The notes beneath the pieces are model-generated. The model was not told the origin of the DNA, made no database searches, and saw only the letters and a list, made by a program, of their open reading frames with translations. A program made the position numbers and the translations under genes. Positions 1-10,369 of a stretch of 64,000 nt of DNA are shown here, piece after piece. The stretch is from Flavivirga aquatica (lineage in GTDB: Bacteria; Bacteroidota; Bacteroidia; Flavobacteriales; Flavobacteriaceae): contig NZ_MDJD01000007.1 in the NCBI RefSeq assembly GCF_001747085.1, forward strand, positions 372,001-436,000, read 5' to 3'. Position 1 is the stretch's first letter, and each line of letters begins with the position of its first letter.

Positions 1-1
1 T

Positions 2-781
2 GGTGAAACAGCAGATACATTAGCCGCTATTAAATTAGCAAAATCTAAAGGTGCTTTTGTTTTTGGCATTTGTAATGTTGTAGGTTCTTCTATTGCAAGA
101 GAAACTGATGCTGGAGCTTATACACATGCAGGACCAGAAATAGGAGTAGCTTCAACGAAAGCATTTACTACTCAAATTACTGTTTTAACATTAATAGCTT
201 TACGTATGGCTAGAGCTAAAGGTACTATTAGTAGTTCCGATTTCCGCCGTCATTTATTAGAACTTGAAATGATTCCTGCAAAAGTAGAAAAAGCTTTAGA
301 ATCTGATGATCATATTAAAATGATTGCAGATATATATAAAGATGTTAGTAATTTTCTGTATTTAGGACGAGGATATAATTTCCCTGTAGCGCTTGAAGGC
401 GCCCTTAAACTAAAAGAGATCTCTTACATACATGCAGAAGGCTACCCTGCTGCAGAAATGAAACATGGTCCTATTGCTTTAATTGATGAAAATATGCCAA
501 TTGTTGTAATTGCAACCAAAAAGGGGCATTACGAAAAAGTTGTTAGTAATATTCAAGAAATAAAATCTAGGAAAGGAAAAATTATTGGTATTGTTACAGA
601 AGGAGATATACAGGTAAAAGAATTAGCAGACCATGTTATTGAAGTTCCTGAAACACTAGAATCACTTTCTCCTTTATTAACTACTATTCCTCTTCAATTA
701 CTATCTTACCATATAGCTGTCTTGTTGGATAAAAATGTTGACCAACCAAGAAATTTAGCAAAATCTGTTACTGTAGAATAA
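2..781 (+). CDS. glmS: Glutamine-fructose-6-phosphate aminotransferase, 3' part
   Basis: This is the C-terminal 259 residues of GlmS; the 5' part lies before the window. The reading frame is open from base 2 and begins with the GETADTLAAI stretch of the first SIS domain. The second SIS domain follows, with the EGALKLKEISY and AEGYPAAEMKHGP motifs that bind the sugar phosphate, and the protein ends in the usual KSVTVE tail. GlmS makes glucosamine-6-phosphate from fructose-6-phosphate and glutamine, the first step toward UDP-GlcNAc for peptidoglycan and LPS. The glutaminase domain cannot be seen. A strong hairpin follows the stop codon, so the gene probably ends its transcript. Identity is certain from these motifs. 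Confidence 0.96.
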   Translation, partial: GETADTLAAIKLAKSKGAFVFGICNVVGSSIARETDAGAYTHAGPEIGVASTKAFTTQITVLTLIALRMARAKGTISSSDFRRHLLELEMIPAKVEKALESDDHIKMIADIYKDVSNFLYLGRGYNFPVALEGALKLKEISYIHAEGYPAAEMKHGPIALIDENMPIVVIATKKGHYEKVVSNIQEIKSRKGKIIGIVTEGDIQVKELADHVIEVPETLESLSPLLTTIPLQLLSYHIAVLLDKNVDQPRNLAKSVTVE

Positions 782-795
782 ACATGTATTGTTTT

Positions 796-827
796 ATTAC
801 CATTCTTTTAATCAAAAGAATGGTAAT
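796..827 (+). terminator. Hairpin terminator after glmS
   Basis: A perfect 14-bp stem (ATTACCATTCTTTT and its complement) encloses a 4-base loop 14 bases after the glmS stop. A T-rich stretch starts a few bases further on. It separates glmS from the TonB receptor gene. Confidence 0.75.
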
Positions 828-953
828 ATCTCATTTATTTAGTCTTTTTTTTGATAAAAAAACTATGCAAGCATAATTTTTTTATATTTTTATACAAAAG
901 TAATATAATATATACATATATTACTGTACTAAAAATTAAACTAACTCAAATAA

Positions 954-3803
954 ATGAAAACAATACTACCTATTTTACTGTTATTCTTTTGTGGTTTATC
1001 TTATTCACAAACAACAATTACTGGCTCTGTTGTCGATAATAATAATCAGCCCATTCCTGGAGCAAATGTTATTATCACAGAAACAACGATCGGCGCCATA
1101 ACCGATTTTGATGGAACATTTTCAATTACATCTCAACAAAATCCTCCTTTTACCCTTCAAGCAAGTAGTATAGGCTTTGAAACTACTACAGAAGAAATAA
1201 CCTCTAGCAATCAAAAAATCATTTTGATTCTAAAAGAAGGTAATTCTTTGGACGAAGTTATTATTTCTGCATCTAGAACACCTGAGCGTATTTTCGAATC
1301 GCCAGTAACTGTAGAACGTTTTGGACTAAAAGAAATTAAAAACACAGCTTCTTCAGATTTTTATGATGGTTTAGAAAACCTAAAAGGTGTTGATATTAAC
1401 ACTAATAGTTTAACATTTAAATCCATAAATACAAGAGGTTTTGCAACATTTGCTAATACTCGTTTCATGCAGCTCGTTGATGGTATGGATAATGCAGCTC
1501 CAGCACTTAATTTCCCTCTAGGAAACTTATTAGGAATGGTAGAAACTGATGTACAAAGTGTAGAACTTTTACCAGGAGCAGCTTCTGCTCTATATGGTGC
1601 TAATGCTTTTAATGGTATTTTATTTATGCGTAGTAAAAGCCCTTTTGATCATTCAGGGATTAGTGCATATTACAAACAAGGTATTACTTCTCAAGAAGCT
1701 GCTGGCGATAATGATTATAAAGATTACGGTATCCGTATGGCATATAAATTCAATGAAAAATTTGCAGCTAAAGTAAATTTTAGCTATTTACAAGGAAGTG
1801 ATTGGGTTGCTAATGATACAAGAGGCAAAGACCGAAGTTCAACTTTTATTAAAAATAATAGCACAAGACAAAATGATATTGATTATGATGGTGTAAACGT
1901 ATATGGCGACTTAGTATCTACAAACCTTAGTACAGTTGCTTCAAATCCTGATTTTCTAGCCAACTTACCTAATCCTGCTTTAGCAAACTTATTACCTTCT
2001 GTAAATGTTAGTAGAACAGGTTACTATGAAGCCGATCTTACAGATTACGATGCAAAAAGCATTAAAACAGATTGGGGATTATATTTCAGACCTTGGGAAA
2101 ATGATTTTGAAATACAATATGTTGGTAAAATAGGTTCTGGATCTACAGTTTACCAAGGTTCAAATAGATACTCTATTAAAAACTTCTTTTTACAACAACA
2201 TAAATTAGAAATTAAAAATGACAACTTTTTTCTAAGAGGTTATATTACGGCAGATAACGCAGGAGATTCTTACGACTTAGTTTTTACAGGAGTAAATATT
2301 AATAGACAATGGAAATCTGATTCTGATTGGTTTGGTCAATATGCTGGTGCTTTTATTCAAGGTACTTTAGCTGGTTTAAATGCTAATCAAGCTCATGCTA
2401 ATGCAAGAACTGTAGCTGATACAGGACGCTTTGAGCCCGGATCTGCACAATTTCAAAATGCCTTCAATACAGTAATAAACGATCCCGATGTTTTAACAGG
2501 TAGTAAATTTAGAGATGAATCTAAAATTTACCATGCAGATGCTAATTATAATTTCAGCCATCTTACAGATTTTGCTGAAATTCAAGTTGGAGGATCATAT
2601 CGCCAATATCAGTTAAACTCTTTTGGTTCAATTTATACAGACAAACAAGGTGAAATTCCTTATTCTGAAGTTGGTGTATATACACAATTACAAAAGAAAT
2701 TTTTGGAAGATGAGCGCCTAAAGCTTACTGCTTCAATACGCTATGATAAATCAGAACTTTTTGATGCTTTTTTCTCCCCAAGGTTATCTGTTGGATACGA
2801 TTTAGGTGACGATGGTAATCATAATATTAGAGCTTCTGTACAAACAGGGTTTAGAAACCCAGATACTCAAGCATTATATATTGGATTCAATGTTGGACCT
2901 ATAATTCTGTTAGGTAGTGCTCCAGATAATCCTCAAAGAGATTTAAGGTTAGCAACAACTACTAGTGCTGTAAACACACTTTCTCCTACTGGTGCTACAA
3001 TTTTAGGAACAACCTCATATAGTTATGATGGTACTGGCGCGTATAATAATTCATTTAGTAGAAGTTCTGTTACAGATTTTGCAGCATCACGAAATCCAGC
3101 AGACTTAAAAACAGCAAATCCAGGCATAGTTAAACCAGAACAAGTAACCTCTTTAGAGCTAGGTTATCGTGGAAAATTAAATAAATTTATCGTAGATTTT
3201 AGTGCCTATTTAAATAAATATAAAGACTTTATTACTACAGTAGATGTTGTTAACCCATTTTATGGTAATGTAAATCTAGGTGATTTATCCCCAGATGGTG
3301 TTACACCAAATGCTATAGTAGCTGTTGCTAATCAAGATTTTCAAGCCTACAGAGCCTATACAAATACAACAGCAGACGTAAATTCCTATGGCACAGCTAT
3401 AGGTGTATCTACTAAAATACTTGGAAACTATGATTTAGGGATGAATTATACCTATGCTAAATTAGATTTTGATCGTGATGCCAACCCAGATTTCCAAACC
3501 AATTTTAATACTCCAGAACATAAGATAAAAGCCTCTTTTGGAAATACAAACGTATATAAAAACTTAGGATTTAATCTTGCTTGGAGATGGAGTGATAATT
3601 ATGTTTGGGAAGCCTCTTTTGCTACAGGTGAAGTTCCTGCTTACCATGTTATGGATGCCCAAGTTAATTATAGAGTACCAAGTTTAAAATCTACATTTAA
3701 AATTGGAGCTTCAAACCTTTTAGCTGATGAATATTTTACAGCTGTAGGTACTGGTCTAATAGGCTCTCAATACTATATTTCATGGACAATTAATAACCTA
3801 TAA
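954..3803 (+). CDS. TonB-dependent receptor with carboxypeptidase-like N-terminal domain
   Basis: A 949-residue outer-membrane receptor. Residues 1-18 are a signal peptide ending YSQ. Residues about 20-95 are a carboxypeptidase-regulatory-like beta-sandwich (VVDNNNQPIPGANV, then the FDGTFSI motif). A plug domain follows from about 105 (LDEVIISASRTPERI, then LLPGAASALYGANAFNGIL), and the rest is a 22-strand-type barrel ending in an aromatic-rich C-terminus. Such receptors take up large substrates using TonB energy. The next gene starts 10 bases later and encodes a surface lipoprotein of the SGNH hydrolase fold, so the two form an operon and probably a receptor/lipoprotein complex. It is not a typical SusC, since no SusD follows. 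The substrate is unknown; a lipid or acylated compound is possible given the partner. Confidence 0.9.
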   Translation: MKTILPILLLFFCGLSYSQTTITGSVVDNNNQPIPGANVIITETTIGAITDFDGTFSITSQQNPPFTLQASSIGFETTTEEITSSNQKIILILKEGNSLDEVIISASRTPERIFESPVTVERFGLKEIKNTASSDFYDGLENLKGVDINTNSLTFKSINTRGFATFANTRFMQLVDGMDNAAPALNFPLGNLLGMVETDVQSVELLPGAASALYGANAFNGILFMRSKSPFDHSGISAYYKQGITSQEAAGDNDYKDYGIRMAYKFNEKFAAKVNFSYLQGSDWVANDTRGKDRSSTFIKNNSTRQNDIDYDGVNVYGDLVSTNLSTVASNPDFLANLPNPALANLLPSVNVSRTGYYEADLTDYDAKSIKTDWGLYFRPWENDFEIQYVGKIGSGSTVYQGSNRYSIKNFFLQQHKLEIKNDNFFLRGYITADNAGDSYDLVFTGVNINRQWKSDSDWFGQYAGAFIQGTLAGLNANQAHANARTVADTGRFEPGSAQFQNAFNTVINDPDVLTGSKFRDESKIYHADANYNFSHLTDFAEIQVGGSYRQYQLNSFGSIYTDKQGEIPYSEVGVYTQLQKKFLEDERLKLTASIRYDKSELFDAFFSPRLSVGYDLGDDGNHNIRASVQTGFRNPDTQALYIGFNVGPIILLGSAPDNPQRDLRLATTTSAVNTLSPTGATILGTTSYSYDGTGAYNNSFSRSSVTDFAASRNPADLKTANPGIVKPEQVTSLELGYRGKLNKFIVDFSAYLNKYKDFITTVDVVNPFYGNVNLGDLSPDGVTPNAIVAVANQDFQAYRAYTNTTADVNSYGTAIGVSTKILGNYDLGMNYTYAKLDFDRDANPDFQTNFNTPEHKIKASFGNTNVYKNLGFNLAWRWSDNYVWEASFATGEVPAYHVMDAQVNYRVPSLKSTFKIGASNLLADEYFTAVGTGLIGSQYYISWTINNL

Positions 3804-3813
3804 AAAGATAATT

Positions 3814-5463
3814 ATGAATAATATTAAATATATATTGCTTTTTGTCCTATTAATAGGATTTTATGCTTGTAACGAAGATGATAATATCTTGCCAGAAGAA
3901 ACTGTTTTACCTGAATTAACAACTGGAACCGCAGATTTTTCAAATTATGTAGCTCTTGGAGCATCATTTACAGCTGGTTTTACAGACGGTGCTTTATTTA
4001 GAGCATCACAAGAAAACTCATTTCCAAATATATTATCGAAAGAATTCGCTAAACTTGGTAATGATACATTTACCCTACCATTGATGAACGATAATATTGG
4101 AGGCCTTCTTATTGGCGGAACTGCTAACGATCGTTTTACTCCTAGACTTTATTTCTATAGTGATCAAGATGATACAGATAATTTTAGTTCTGGTCCTTAT
4201 CCTTTAGGTGTTGTTCCTCATAAATTAGATTTTACTGCAGAAATACCAACTACAGAAGCTACAACCAAACTAAATGGAACATTTAGTAATATGGGAATCC
4301 CAGGAGCCAAAAGCTTTCACCTTTTATTTGATGGATACGGTAATCCTGCAAATTTAGCAACTGCAACGGCTAATCCCTATTTTGTAAGAATAGCATCAAA
4401 TTCAACTGCTACAATTTTAGGTGATGCTATTGCACAAAACCCAACATTTTTCACATTATCTGAAATTGGAGGAAATGATGTTTTAGGTTACGCGACTTCT
4501 GGAGGTGATGGCTCTAACTTAATAACAGACGCATCCACATTTAACTCTGTATTTAATACATTAATTACTACGTTAACATCTACTGGTGCTAAAGGAGTTA
4601 TTACAAATGTACCATATATAACAGACCTACCACATTTTACAACTGTTCCGTATAACCCACTTAGCCCATTAAACCCTAATTTTGGACCACAAATACCAAC
4701 CCTTAATAATATTTTCGGGGCTTTAAATCAAGTTTTTGATGTCATAGATCCATCAAGAAAAATAGTCTTTTCACAAACAGCTGCCAGTCCAGTTGTTATT
4801 CATGACGAAACTTTACCAAATATAGCTACTTTAATAACAGGCGCACTAAATACAAGCCCTACTTTTCCAACTTTTGTAGAATCACTAGGGCTACCAATAC
4901 AAGCCAGCCCTCTTATTGCTGGTTTGCTAGGGAAAGCTTATGGCCAGTCAAGGCAAGCAACAGAAAAAGATTTATTAGTACTACCAAGTAGCTCTATAAT
5001 AGGCACTACTAATCAAGCCTCCGTATCTGCACTTATGGCTGCCAAAGTACCACAACAATTAGCAGAACAATTCTCTGCTGAAGGTATCACACTTCCATTA
5101 GCAGATAAATGGGTATTATTACCAAGTGAACTTAAAGAAATTAATAATGCAACAGATGCTTACAATGCAACTATTAAATCTGTAATAGATTCTAATGACA
5201 ATATAGCTTTAGTTGATTTAAATAACATTTTGGCAGAATTAGCATCTGCAGGTATTAATTTTGATAATTTTAGTTTAAAATCAAATTTAGTTACAGGAGG
5301 AGCCATAAGTTTAGATGGCATTCATCTTACTGGTAGAGGTTATGCTTATATGGCAAATAAATTTTTAGAAGCTATTGATGCTAAATTTGGATCAAATTTT
5401 GTTGCATCTGGCAATGTTGCAAATGCCAATGATTACCCAACAAATTACTCTTCTGAACCATGA
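3814..5463 (+). CDS. SGNH/GDSL-type hydrolase lipoprotein
   Basis: A 549-residue lipoprotein: the signal peptide ends in a lipobox with Cys19 (GFYAC). The GDSL block is written ALGASFTAG, with the likely nucleophile Ser51. The block III motif GGNDV lies near residue 220, and the C-terminal block V is DGIHLTGRGY, supplying the Asp and His of the triad. Members of this fold cleave esters of lipids or acylated sugars. The mature protein should be anchored on the outer membrane. It is encoded 10 bases after a TonB-dependent receptor and followed by a strong terminator, so the pair is a two-gene operon. It is longer than a usual GDSL enzyme (200-350 residues) because of long insertions between blocks. 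Fold assignment is firm; substrate is not known. Confidence 0.85.
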   Translation: MNNIKYILLFVLLIGFYACNEDDNILPEETVLPELTTGTADFSNYVALGASFTAGFTDGALFRASQENSFPNILSKEFAKLGNDTFTLPLMNDNIGGLLIGGTANDRFTPRLYFYSDQDDTDNFSSGPYPLGVVPHKLDFTAEIPTTEATTKLNGTFSNMGIPGAKSFHLLFDGYGNPANLATATANPYFVRIASNSTATILGDAIAQNPTFFTLSEIGGNDVLGYATSGGDGSNLITDASTFNSVFNTLITTLTSTGAKGVITNVPYITDLPHFTTVPYNPLSPLNPNFGPQIPTLNNIFGALNQVFDVIDPSRKIVFSQTAASPVVIHDETLPNIATLITGALNTSPTFPTFVESLGLPIQASPLIAGLLGKAYGQSRQATEKDLLVLPSSSIIGTTNQASVSALMAAKVPQQLAEQFSAEGITLPLADKWVLLPSELKEINNATDAYNATIKSVIDSNDNIALVDLNNILAELASAGINFDNFSLKSNLVTGGAISLDGIHLTGRGYAYMANKFLEAIDAKFGSNFVASGNVANANDYPTNYSSEP

Positions 5464-5488
5464 TCAAAAAAACTAAAAAACTTAATAA

Positions 5489-5516
5489 AAAACACCTTCA
5501 AAATGAAGGTGTTTTT
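5489..5516 (+). terminator. Rho-independent terminator after the receptor/lipoprotein operon
   Basis: The stem is AACACCTTC, 5-base loop, GAAGGTGTT, followed by a T run. It lies 26 bases past the lipoprotein stop codon and ends that operon before atpD. Confidence 0.9.
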
Positions 5517-5567
5517 TATACCTGAAAAATGGAGCATTTTTGATGTAAAAATTTAAATTAAAAACTA

Positions 5568-5575
5568 TATCTTTG
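5568..5575 (+). promoter_or_regulatory. Promoter -7 element for atpDC
   Basis: TATCTTTG fits the Bacteroidota -7 consensus TAnnTTTG and lies 60 bases before the atpD start. A TTTTTG stretch ends at 5542, giving a -33 spacing of 25, a little longer than usual, so the -33 part is uncertain. Confidence 0.6.
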
Positions 5576-5632
5576 CACGCGAAAACTAAAAACGTTTTCA
5601 TACAATTAAATCGCATAATATTAAATACATAA

Positions 5633-7144
<1,512 letters not shown>

Positions 7145-7153
7145 AACTAGTAG

Positions 7154-7217
7154 ACAGTTTGCAGTAGTAGTTTGCAGTGAGCAACTGAATACTGAAAACT
7201 GAATACTAAATACTAAA
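7154..7217 (+). repeat. Degenerate short tandem repeat between atpD and atpC
   Basis: The spacer between the two ATP synthase genes is made of loosely repeated 7- to 8-base units of the kind CAGTTTG, CAGTGAG, ACTGAAT, ACTGAAA, ACTGAAT, ACTAAAT, ACTAAA, in which a unit drifts from CAGT-rich to ACTGAATA-rich copies. Its function is unknown. It may be an interspersed low-complexity repeat that has landed in the spacer. Confidence 0.55.
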
Positions 7218-7223
7218 GAAACT

Positions 7224-7502
7224 ATGTATTTAGAAATTGTATCACCTGAAGCTAAATTATTTGGCGGAGAAGTAACTAGTGTTATTGTACCAGGAATGAA
7301 TGGTGAATTTGAAATATTAAATAACCATGCACCTATTGTATCTATACTTAAGGGCGGTTTTGTTAAAATTTCGGGAAACGTAGAATTAAATGAAGACGTT
7401 CAAGATAAATTTACTAAAGGTGATAATAACTCTACCTTATTGAAAATAAACTCTGGAACATTAGAAATGAAAGATAATAAAGTTATTGTATTAGCTGATT
7501 AA
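7224..7502 (+). CDS. atpC: F1Fo ATP synthase epsilon subunit (short form)
   Basis: A 92-residue epsilon subunit consisting only of the N-terminal beta-sandwich (MYLEIVSPEAKLFGGEV, GEFEILNNHAP). The usual C-terminal helical hairpin, which acts as a brake on ATP hydrolysis in other bacteria (family length about 130-140), is absent. Short forms of this kind are common in Bacteroidota, so this is a lineage trait rather than a truncation. It is co-transcribed with atpD and followed by a terminator shared with the convergent speE gene. Confidence 0.93.
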   Translation: MYLEIVSPEAKLFGGEVTSVIVPGMNGEFEILNNHAPIVSILKGGFVKISGNVELNEDVQDKFTKGDNNSTLLKINSGTLEMKDNKVIVLAD

Positions 7503-7526
7503 CTTCTTTTCATTTTAAAATATATT

Positions 7527-7560
7527 AAAAAGCGTAAAACTTATGTTTCACGCTTTTTTT
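7527..7560. terminator. Bidirectional terminator between atpC and speE
   Basis: AAAAAGCGT-AAAC pairs with GTTT-C-ACGCTTTTT with a one-base bulge. There is a T run on the right and an A run on the left, so it can end transcripts from both sides. The speE stop codon lies inside its right edge. Confidence 0.85.
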
Positions 7561-9097
7561 AGTATAAATCCCAATTCCCTTCTTGATAGTATAAGTATAG
7601 CTTAGGACTAAATATTGTATTTACTTTAATTCCTGTAGTATCAATTAAAGGTTTGCCAAAAGATGTGAGCGCTGTTATAGAGCTTTTATTAAGCCATTTC
7701 AACTCTATACTACTTAGGTTAATTTTATTCAAATCTGAAGACTCTATAGGCTCTTTTTTAGCCATAATCCATCCCCACTCACCTAATGTTAAAACCTGAT
7801 TATGCATAGGCAATGTATAAAATCCTGAACTCTGCAATGTTTTATTTATACAATAAAAAGCTTTTGTAGCATAATATGGGCTTCCAGATTGTGTAATAAA
7901 TGTCCCTTTAGCATCTAAACGTTTATAGCATAAATTATAAAATTCCTTAGTATATAGTTTGTTTAAATCTATATTATTGGGGTCTGGCAAATCTACCAAA
8001 ATAACATCATAAATAGATTTAGTGTTTTCTAAAAAAGTAAAAGCATCGCCAACTACAGTACTTACTTTACTATTGTTAAGTGCATTATTATTTAAGGATT
8101 TAAAAATGGTATTTTCTTTCCCTAAACTCAGCATTTTTTTATCTAAATCTACTAAAGTGATTTTTACAATATCCTCATATTTTAATAACTCTCTAACAAT
8201 ACAACCGTCACCTCCACCAAGAATTAAAATATTATCTTTTTTTTTGGTAACACCTAAAGTTGTATGCACCATAGGTTCATGATATAAATATTCATCGAAC
8301 GTTGATAATTGTTGATTACCGTTAATATATAATGAATACCATTCTTTCCATTTAGTAATTACTATTTTTTGATATTTAGTTTGTTCAGAAAAAACAATCT
8401 TGTCCTTATACTTAGCTTGCTCACCAAATAAAACTAAAGGTTTTGCAAAAATTAAGCCCGCTAATATTATCAAAAAAACACTAACATATAATATGGTAAC
8501 TAATCGCCGTAACGTTTTTGAAATTTCACTTCGCAATACATAAAAAAGCCAAAAAGAGATTATTAAGTTTAAAAAGCCTAAAACAAATGGTGTATAAGTA
8601 AGCCCTAAATGCGGCAAACCTACAAAGGCAAAAAACAAACCTCCCAATAAGCTTCCGTAGTAATCTTTCTCTAAAATGTTAGAAATATTTAAACGTAACT
8701 CTTCAAAATCATTATTTATTCTTGTCGCAAACGGAATTTCTAATCCAATAAGCAACCCAATAATAATAGATAATGAATAAATGACCAGCCATGACACATT
8801 AGTAAAACCATAAATTAAATAGGATGCAATGGCAGAAAATGACACTAACACTGATAAGACCAATTCTGTTATCACAAAATAGAATATAATATTAGCATTA
8901 AAAGATTTGCTTAATCTGCTTCCCAAACCCATAGCAAATAACATAATAGATACTATAAGCGTAAATTGTAAAATAGCATTTCCTATAAAGTAAGATGCTA
9001 GGGTAGATAAAATATATTCCGCAACTATACCACTAAAACCTGTAGCAAATAAAGCTGTTTTTAATACAAACGATTTTCTTTTATTTGAAATTCTCAA
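7559..9097 (-). CDS. speE: Membrane-anchored spermidine synthase (polyamine aminopropyltransferase)
   Basis: A 512-residue fusion. Residues 12-225 hold about seven membrane segments; residues 230-480 form an aminopropyltransferase domain. This domain has the YHEPMVH segment at 272-278, the GGGDG nucleotide-binding loop at 294-298, the acidic TLVDLD strand end and the VDLPDPN catalytic region at 368-374. It transfers an aminopropyl group from decarboxylated AdoMet to putrescine or a related amine. It is the last gene of a run that begins with AdoMet decarboxylase, so donor synthesis and transfer are encoded together with a cation channel and two accessory proteins. Membrane-fused forms are known in many bacteria; the acceptor amine cannot be told from sequence. 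Confidence 0.9.
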   Translation of the reverse strand: MRISNKRKSFVLKTALFATGFSGIVAEYILSTLASYFIGNAILQFTLIVSIMLFAMGLGSRLSKSFNANIIFYFVITELVLSVLVSFSAIASYLIYGFTNVSWLVIYSLSIIIGLLIGLEIPFATRINNDFEELRLNISNILEKDYYGSLLGGLFFAFVGLPHLGLTYTPFVLGFLNLIISFWLFYVLRSEISKTLRRLVTILYVSVFLIILAGLIFAKPLVLFGEQAKYKDKIVFSEQTKYQKIVITKWKEWYSLYINGNQQLSTFDEYLYHEPMVHTTLGVTKKKDNILILGGGDGCIVRELLKYEDIVKITLVDLDKKMLSLGKENTIFKSLNNNALNNSKVSTVVGDAFTFLENTKSIYDVILVDLPDPNNIDLNKLYTKEFYNLCYKRLDAKGTFITQSGSPYYATKAFYCINKTLQSSGFYTLPMHNQVLTLGEWGWIMAKKEPIESSDLNKINLSSIELKWLNKSSITALTSFGKPLIDTTGIKVNTIFSPKLYLYYQEGNWDLY

Positions 9098-9108
9098 GTG
9101 CTATTATT

Positions 9109-9879
9109 TTACTTTCCAAAACCTCCAGATCGAGATCGAGTACTTGAAGCTCCATTATAACGAGATGAACTTGCGCTCTTTTTACTCGATGAAAAAGATC
9201 TCCAAGAGGAACTATTTTTCCTTCTAGCAAAAAAACCTGATCTTTTCCTCTTTTGATATGCACTGTTTGTACCATATCGACTAGTTCCATTTATATTTTC
9301 TCCATAATATGTTTTCCCAGACGCATTATAAACTCTATTTGTTGAATAATCTCGTTGATAGGCAGGTCTTCTTAACATCCAATACCAAAACAAACCTGAA
9401 GAATGATGTGAACGCCATACTCTACCATGTGTTGAACTGCTCTTCGTAGAAGTGCTATCTGTAGATTTTTCTTGCTCCCATTCACCGTGTTCTGTATTGC
9501 CTACTGCCCAATCAAAACCTACTGGTTTGGCTATTCGAGAAAGTTTGTTATTATGACTTGAAACAATTTCCATTCCTAAATCATTTTCATGTTTTATAAA
9601 GAAACTTTTATTAACTGGTTCCCAATCTAAAGAATCAACAATCAAAGAATCTTTTTCTACTTTTAAAACATGATATTTATGTTGAAATAACAGTTTATCT
9701 CCTTTTTCAGAAACATTCATATCACTCAAAACTAATGAGAAATCCGAGCCTTTTAAATCTCGTATTAGTCTTTCTGAATATTCTTCTGTAACTGTTACCG
9801 ATGGTTTTTCTGTTTTCCCACATGCAGTTATTATTAAACTAGCTATTGTTATTAAGAAAAATTTATATCGCAATTCCAT
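9109..9879 (-). CDS. Lipoprotein with Ser/Arg-rich tail in the polyamine cluster (possibly DUF4247)
   Basis: About 256 residues. The best start is the ATG at 9879; the longer frame to 9885 would need a TTG. The signal peptide ends in a lipobox (IITACGK). A globular part of about 110 residues is followed by a low-complexity region (SSTHGRVW, FWYWMLRRP), and the last 60 residues are rich in Ser, Arg and Gly, ending SRSGGFGK. The architecture, a small domain then a Ser/Gly-rich tail ending in GFG, fits DUF4247-type proteins that occur next to DUF4178 genes, but I could not confirm this by search. It lies 2 bases after the DUF4178 gene and 11 bases before speE, clearly within the operon. Confidence 0.7.
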   Translation of the reverse strand: MELRYKFFLITIASLIITACGKTEKPSVTVTEEYSERLIRDLKGSDFSLVLSDMNVSEKGDKLLFQHKYHVLKVEKDSLIVDSLDWEPVNKSFFIKHENDLGMEIVSSHNNKLSRIAKPVGFDWAVGNTEHGEWEQEKSTDSTSTKSSSTHGRVWRSHHSSGLFWYWMLRRPAYQRDYSTNRVYNASGKTYYGENINGTSRYGTNSAYQKRKRSGFFARRKNSSSWRSFSSSKKSASSSRYNGASSTRSRSGGFGK

Positions 9880-9881
9880 GA

Positions 9882-10367
9882 TCAATTCGGTGTTATCTTT
9901 TTTATACTTTTTGTTTTTATTTCTTCTCCATAGAAGACTTCATATTTACCATCTCCCCAATCTTCAATCGTTAAAACATCATCACTTTTGTTATAAAACA
10001 TATATGATTTTAAGTTTTCCCAAGATCCTCGATTAGTAAGATTTTTATAGGCTCCTTTATAGTGTTCTTCAAGAAAAAATTGATCATTAAAAACAATCAC
10101 TTCTTCTGTATTAATAGCGTCTCTCAATATGTAATCATCTAAAGATATTGCTTTACTAAAATAAATTTCATAATCACCTTTAAGTACTTCTACTTCTAAA
10201 AAAGCCTCTTCACTCTTTTCAGATTTTAAAATGTATTCAATACTTCTTCCATCACCATTCCAATCATATTCGGCAATTTCAGAAATTCTCCAAATAGCTT
10301 TTTTTAACTTAAAAGTAAACCCTTCCTTTAATTTATCAAGTTTAAATATTTCTTTTTTACCAAACAT
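9882..10367 (-). CDS. DUF4178 domain protein
   Basis: A 161-residue soluble protein with no signal peptide or membrane segment. The pattern LKEGFTFKLKKAIWRISEIAEYDW, then SIEYILKSE and EVEVLKGDYEIYFSK, is that of DUF4178 proteins, small beta-rich modules found in operons with spermidine synthase, AdoMet decarboxylase, ion channels and membrane stress proteins. Its molecular function is unknown. It sits 2 bases after the channel gene and directly before the lipoprotein gene, so the five genes speD to speE are probably one transcript. Confidence 0.7.
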   Translation of the reverse strand: MFGKKEIFKLDKLKEGFTFKLKKAIWRISEIAEYDWNGDGRSIEYILKSEKSEEAFLEVEVLKGDYEIYFSKAISLDDYILRDAINTEEVIVFNDQFFLEEHYKGAYKNLTNRGSWENLKSYMFYNKSDDVLTIEDWGDGKYEVFYGEEIKTKSIKKITPN

Positions 10368-10369
10368 AA

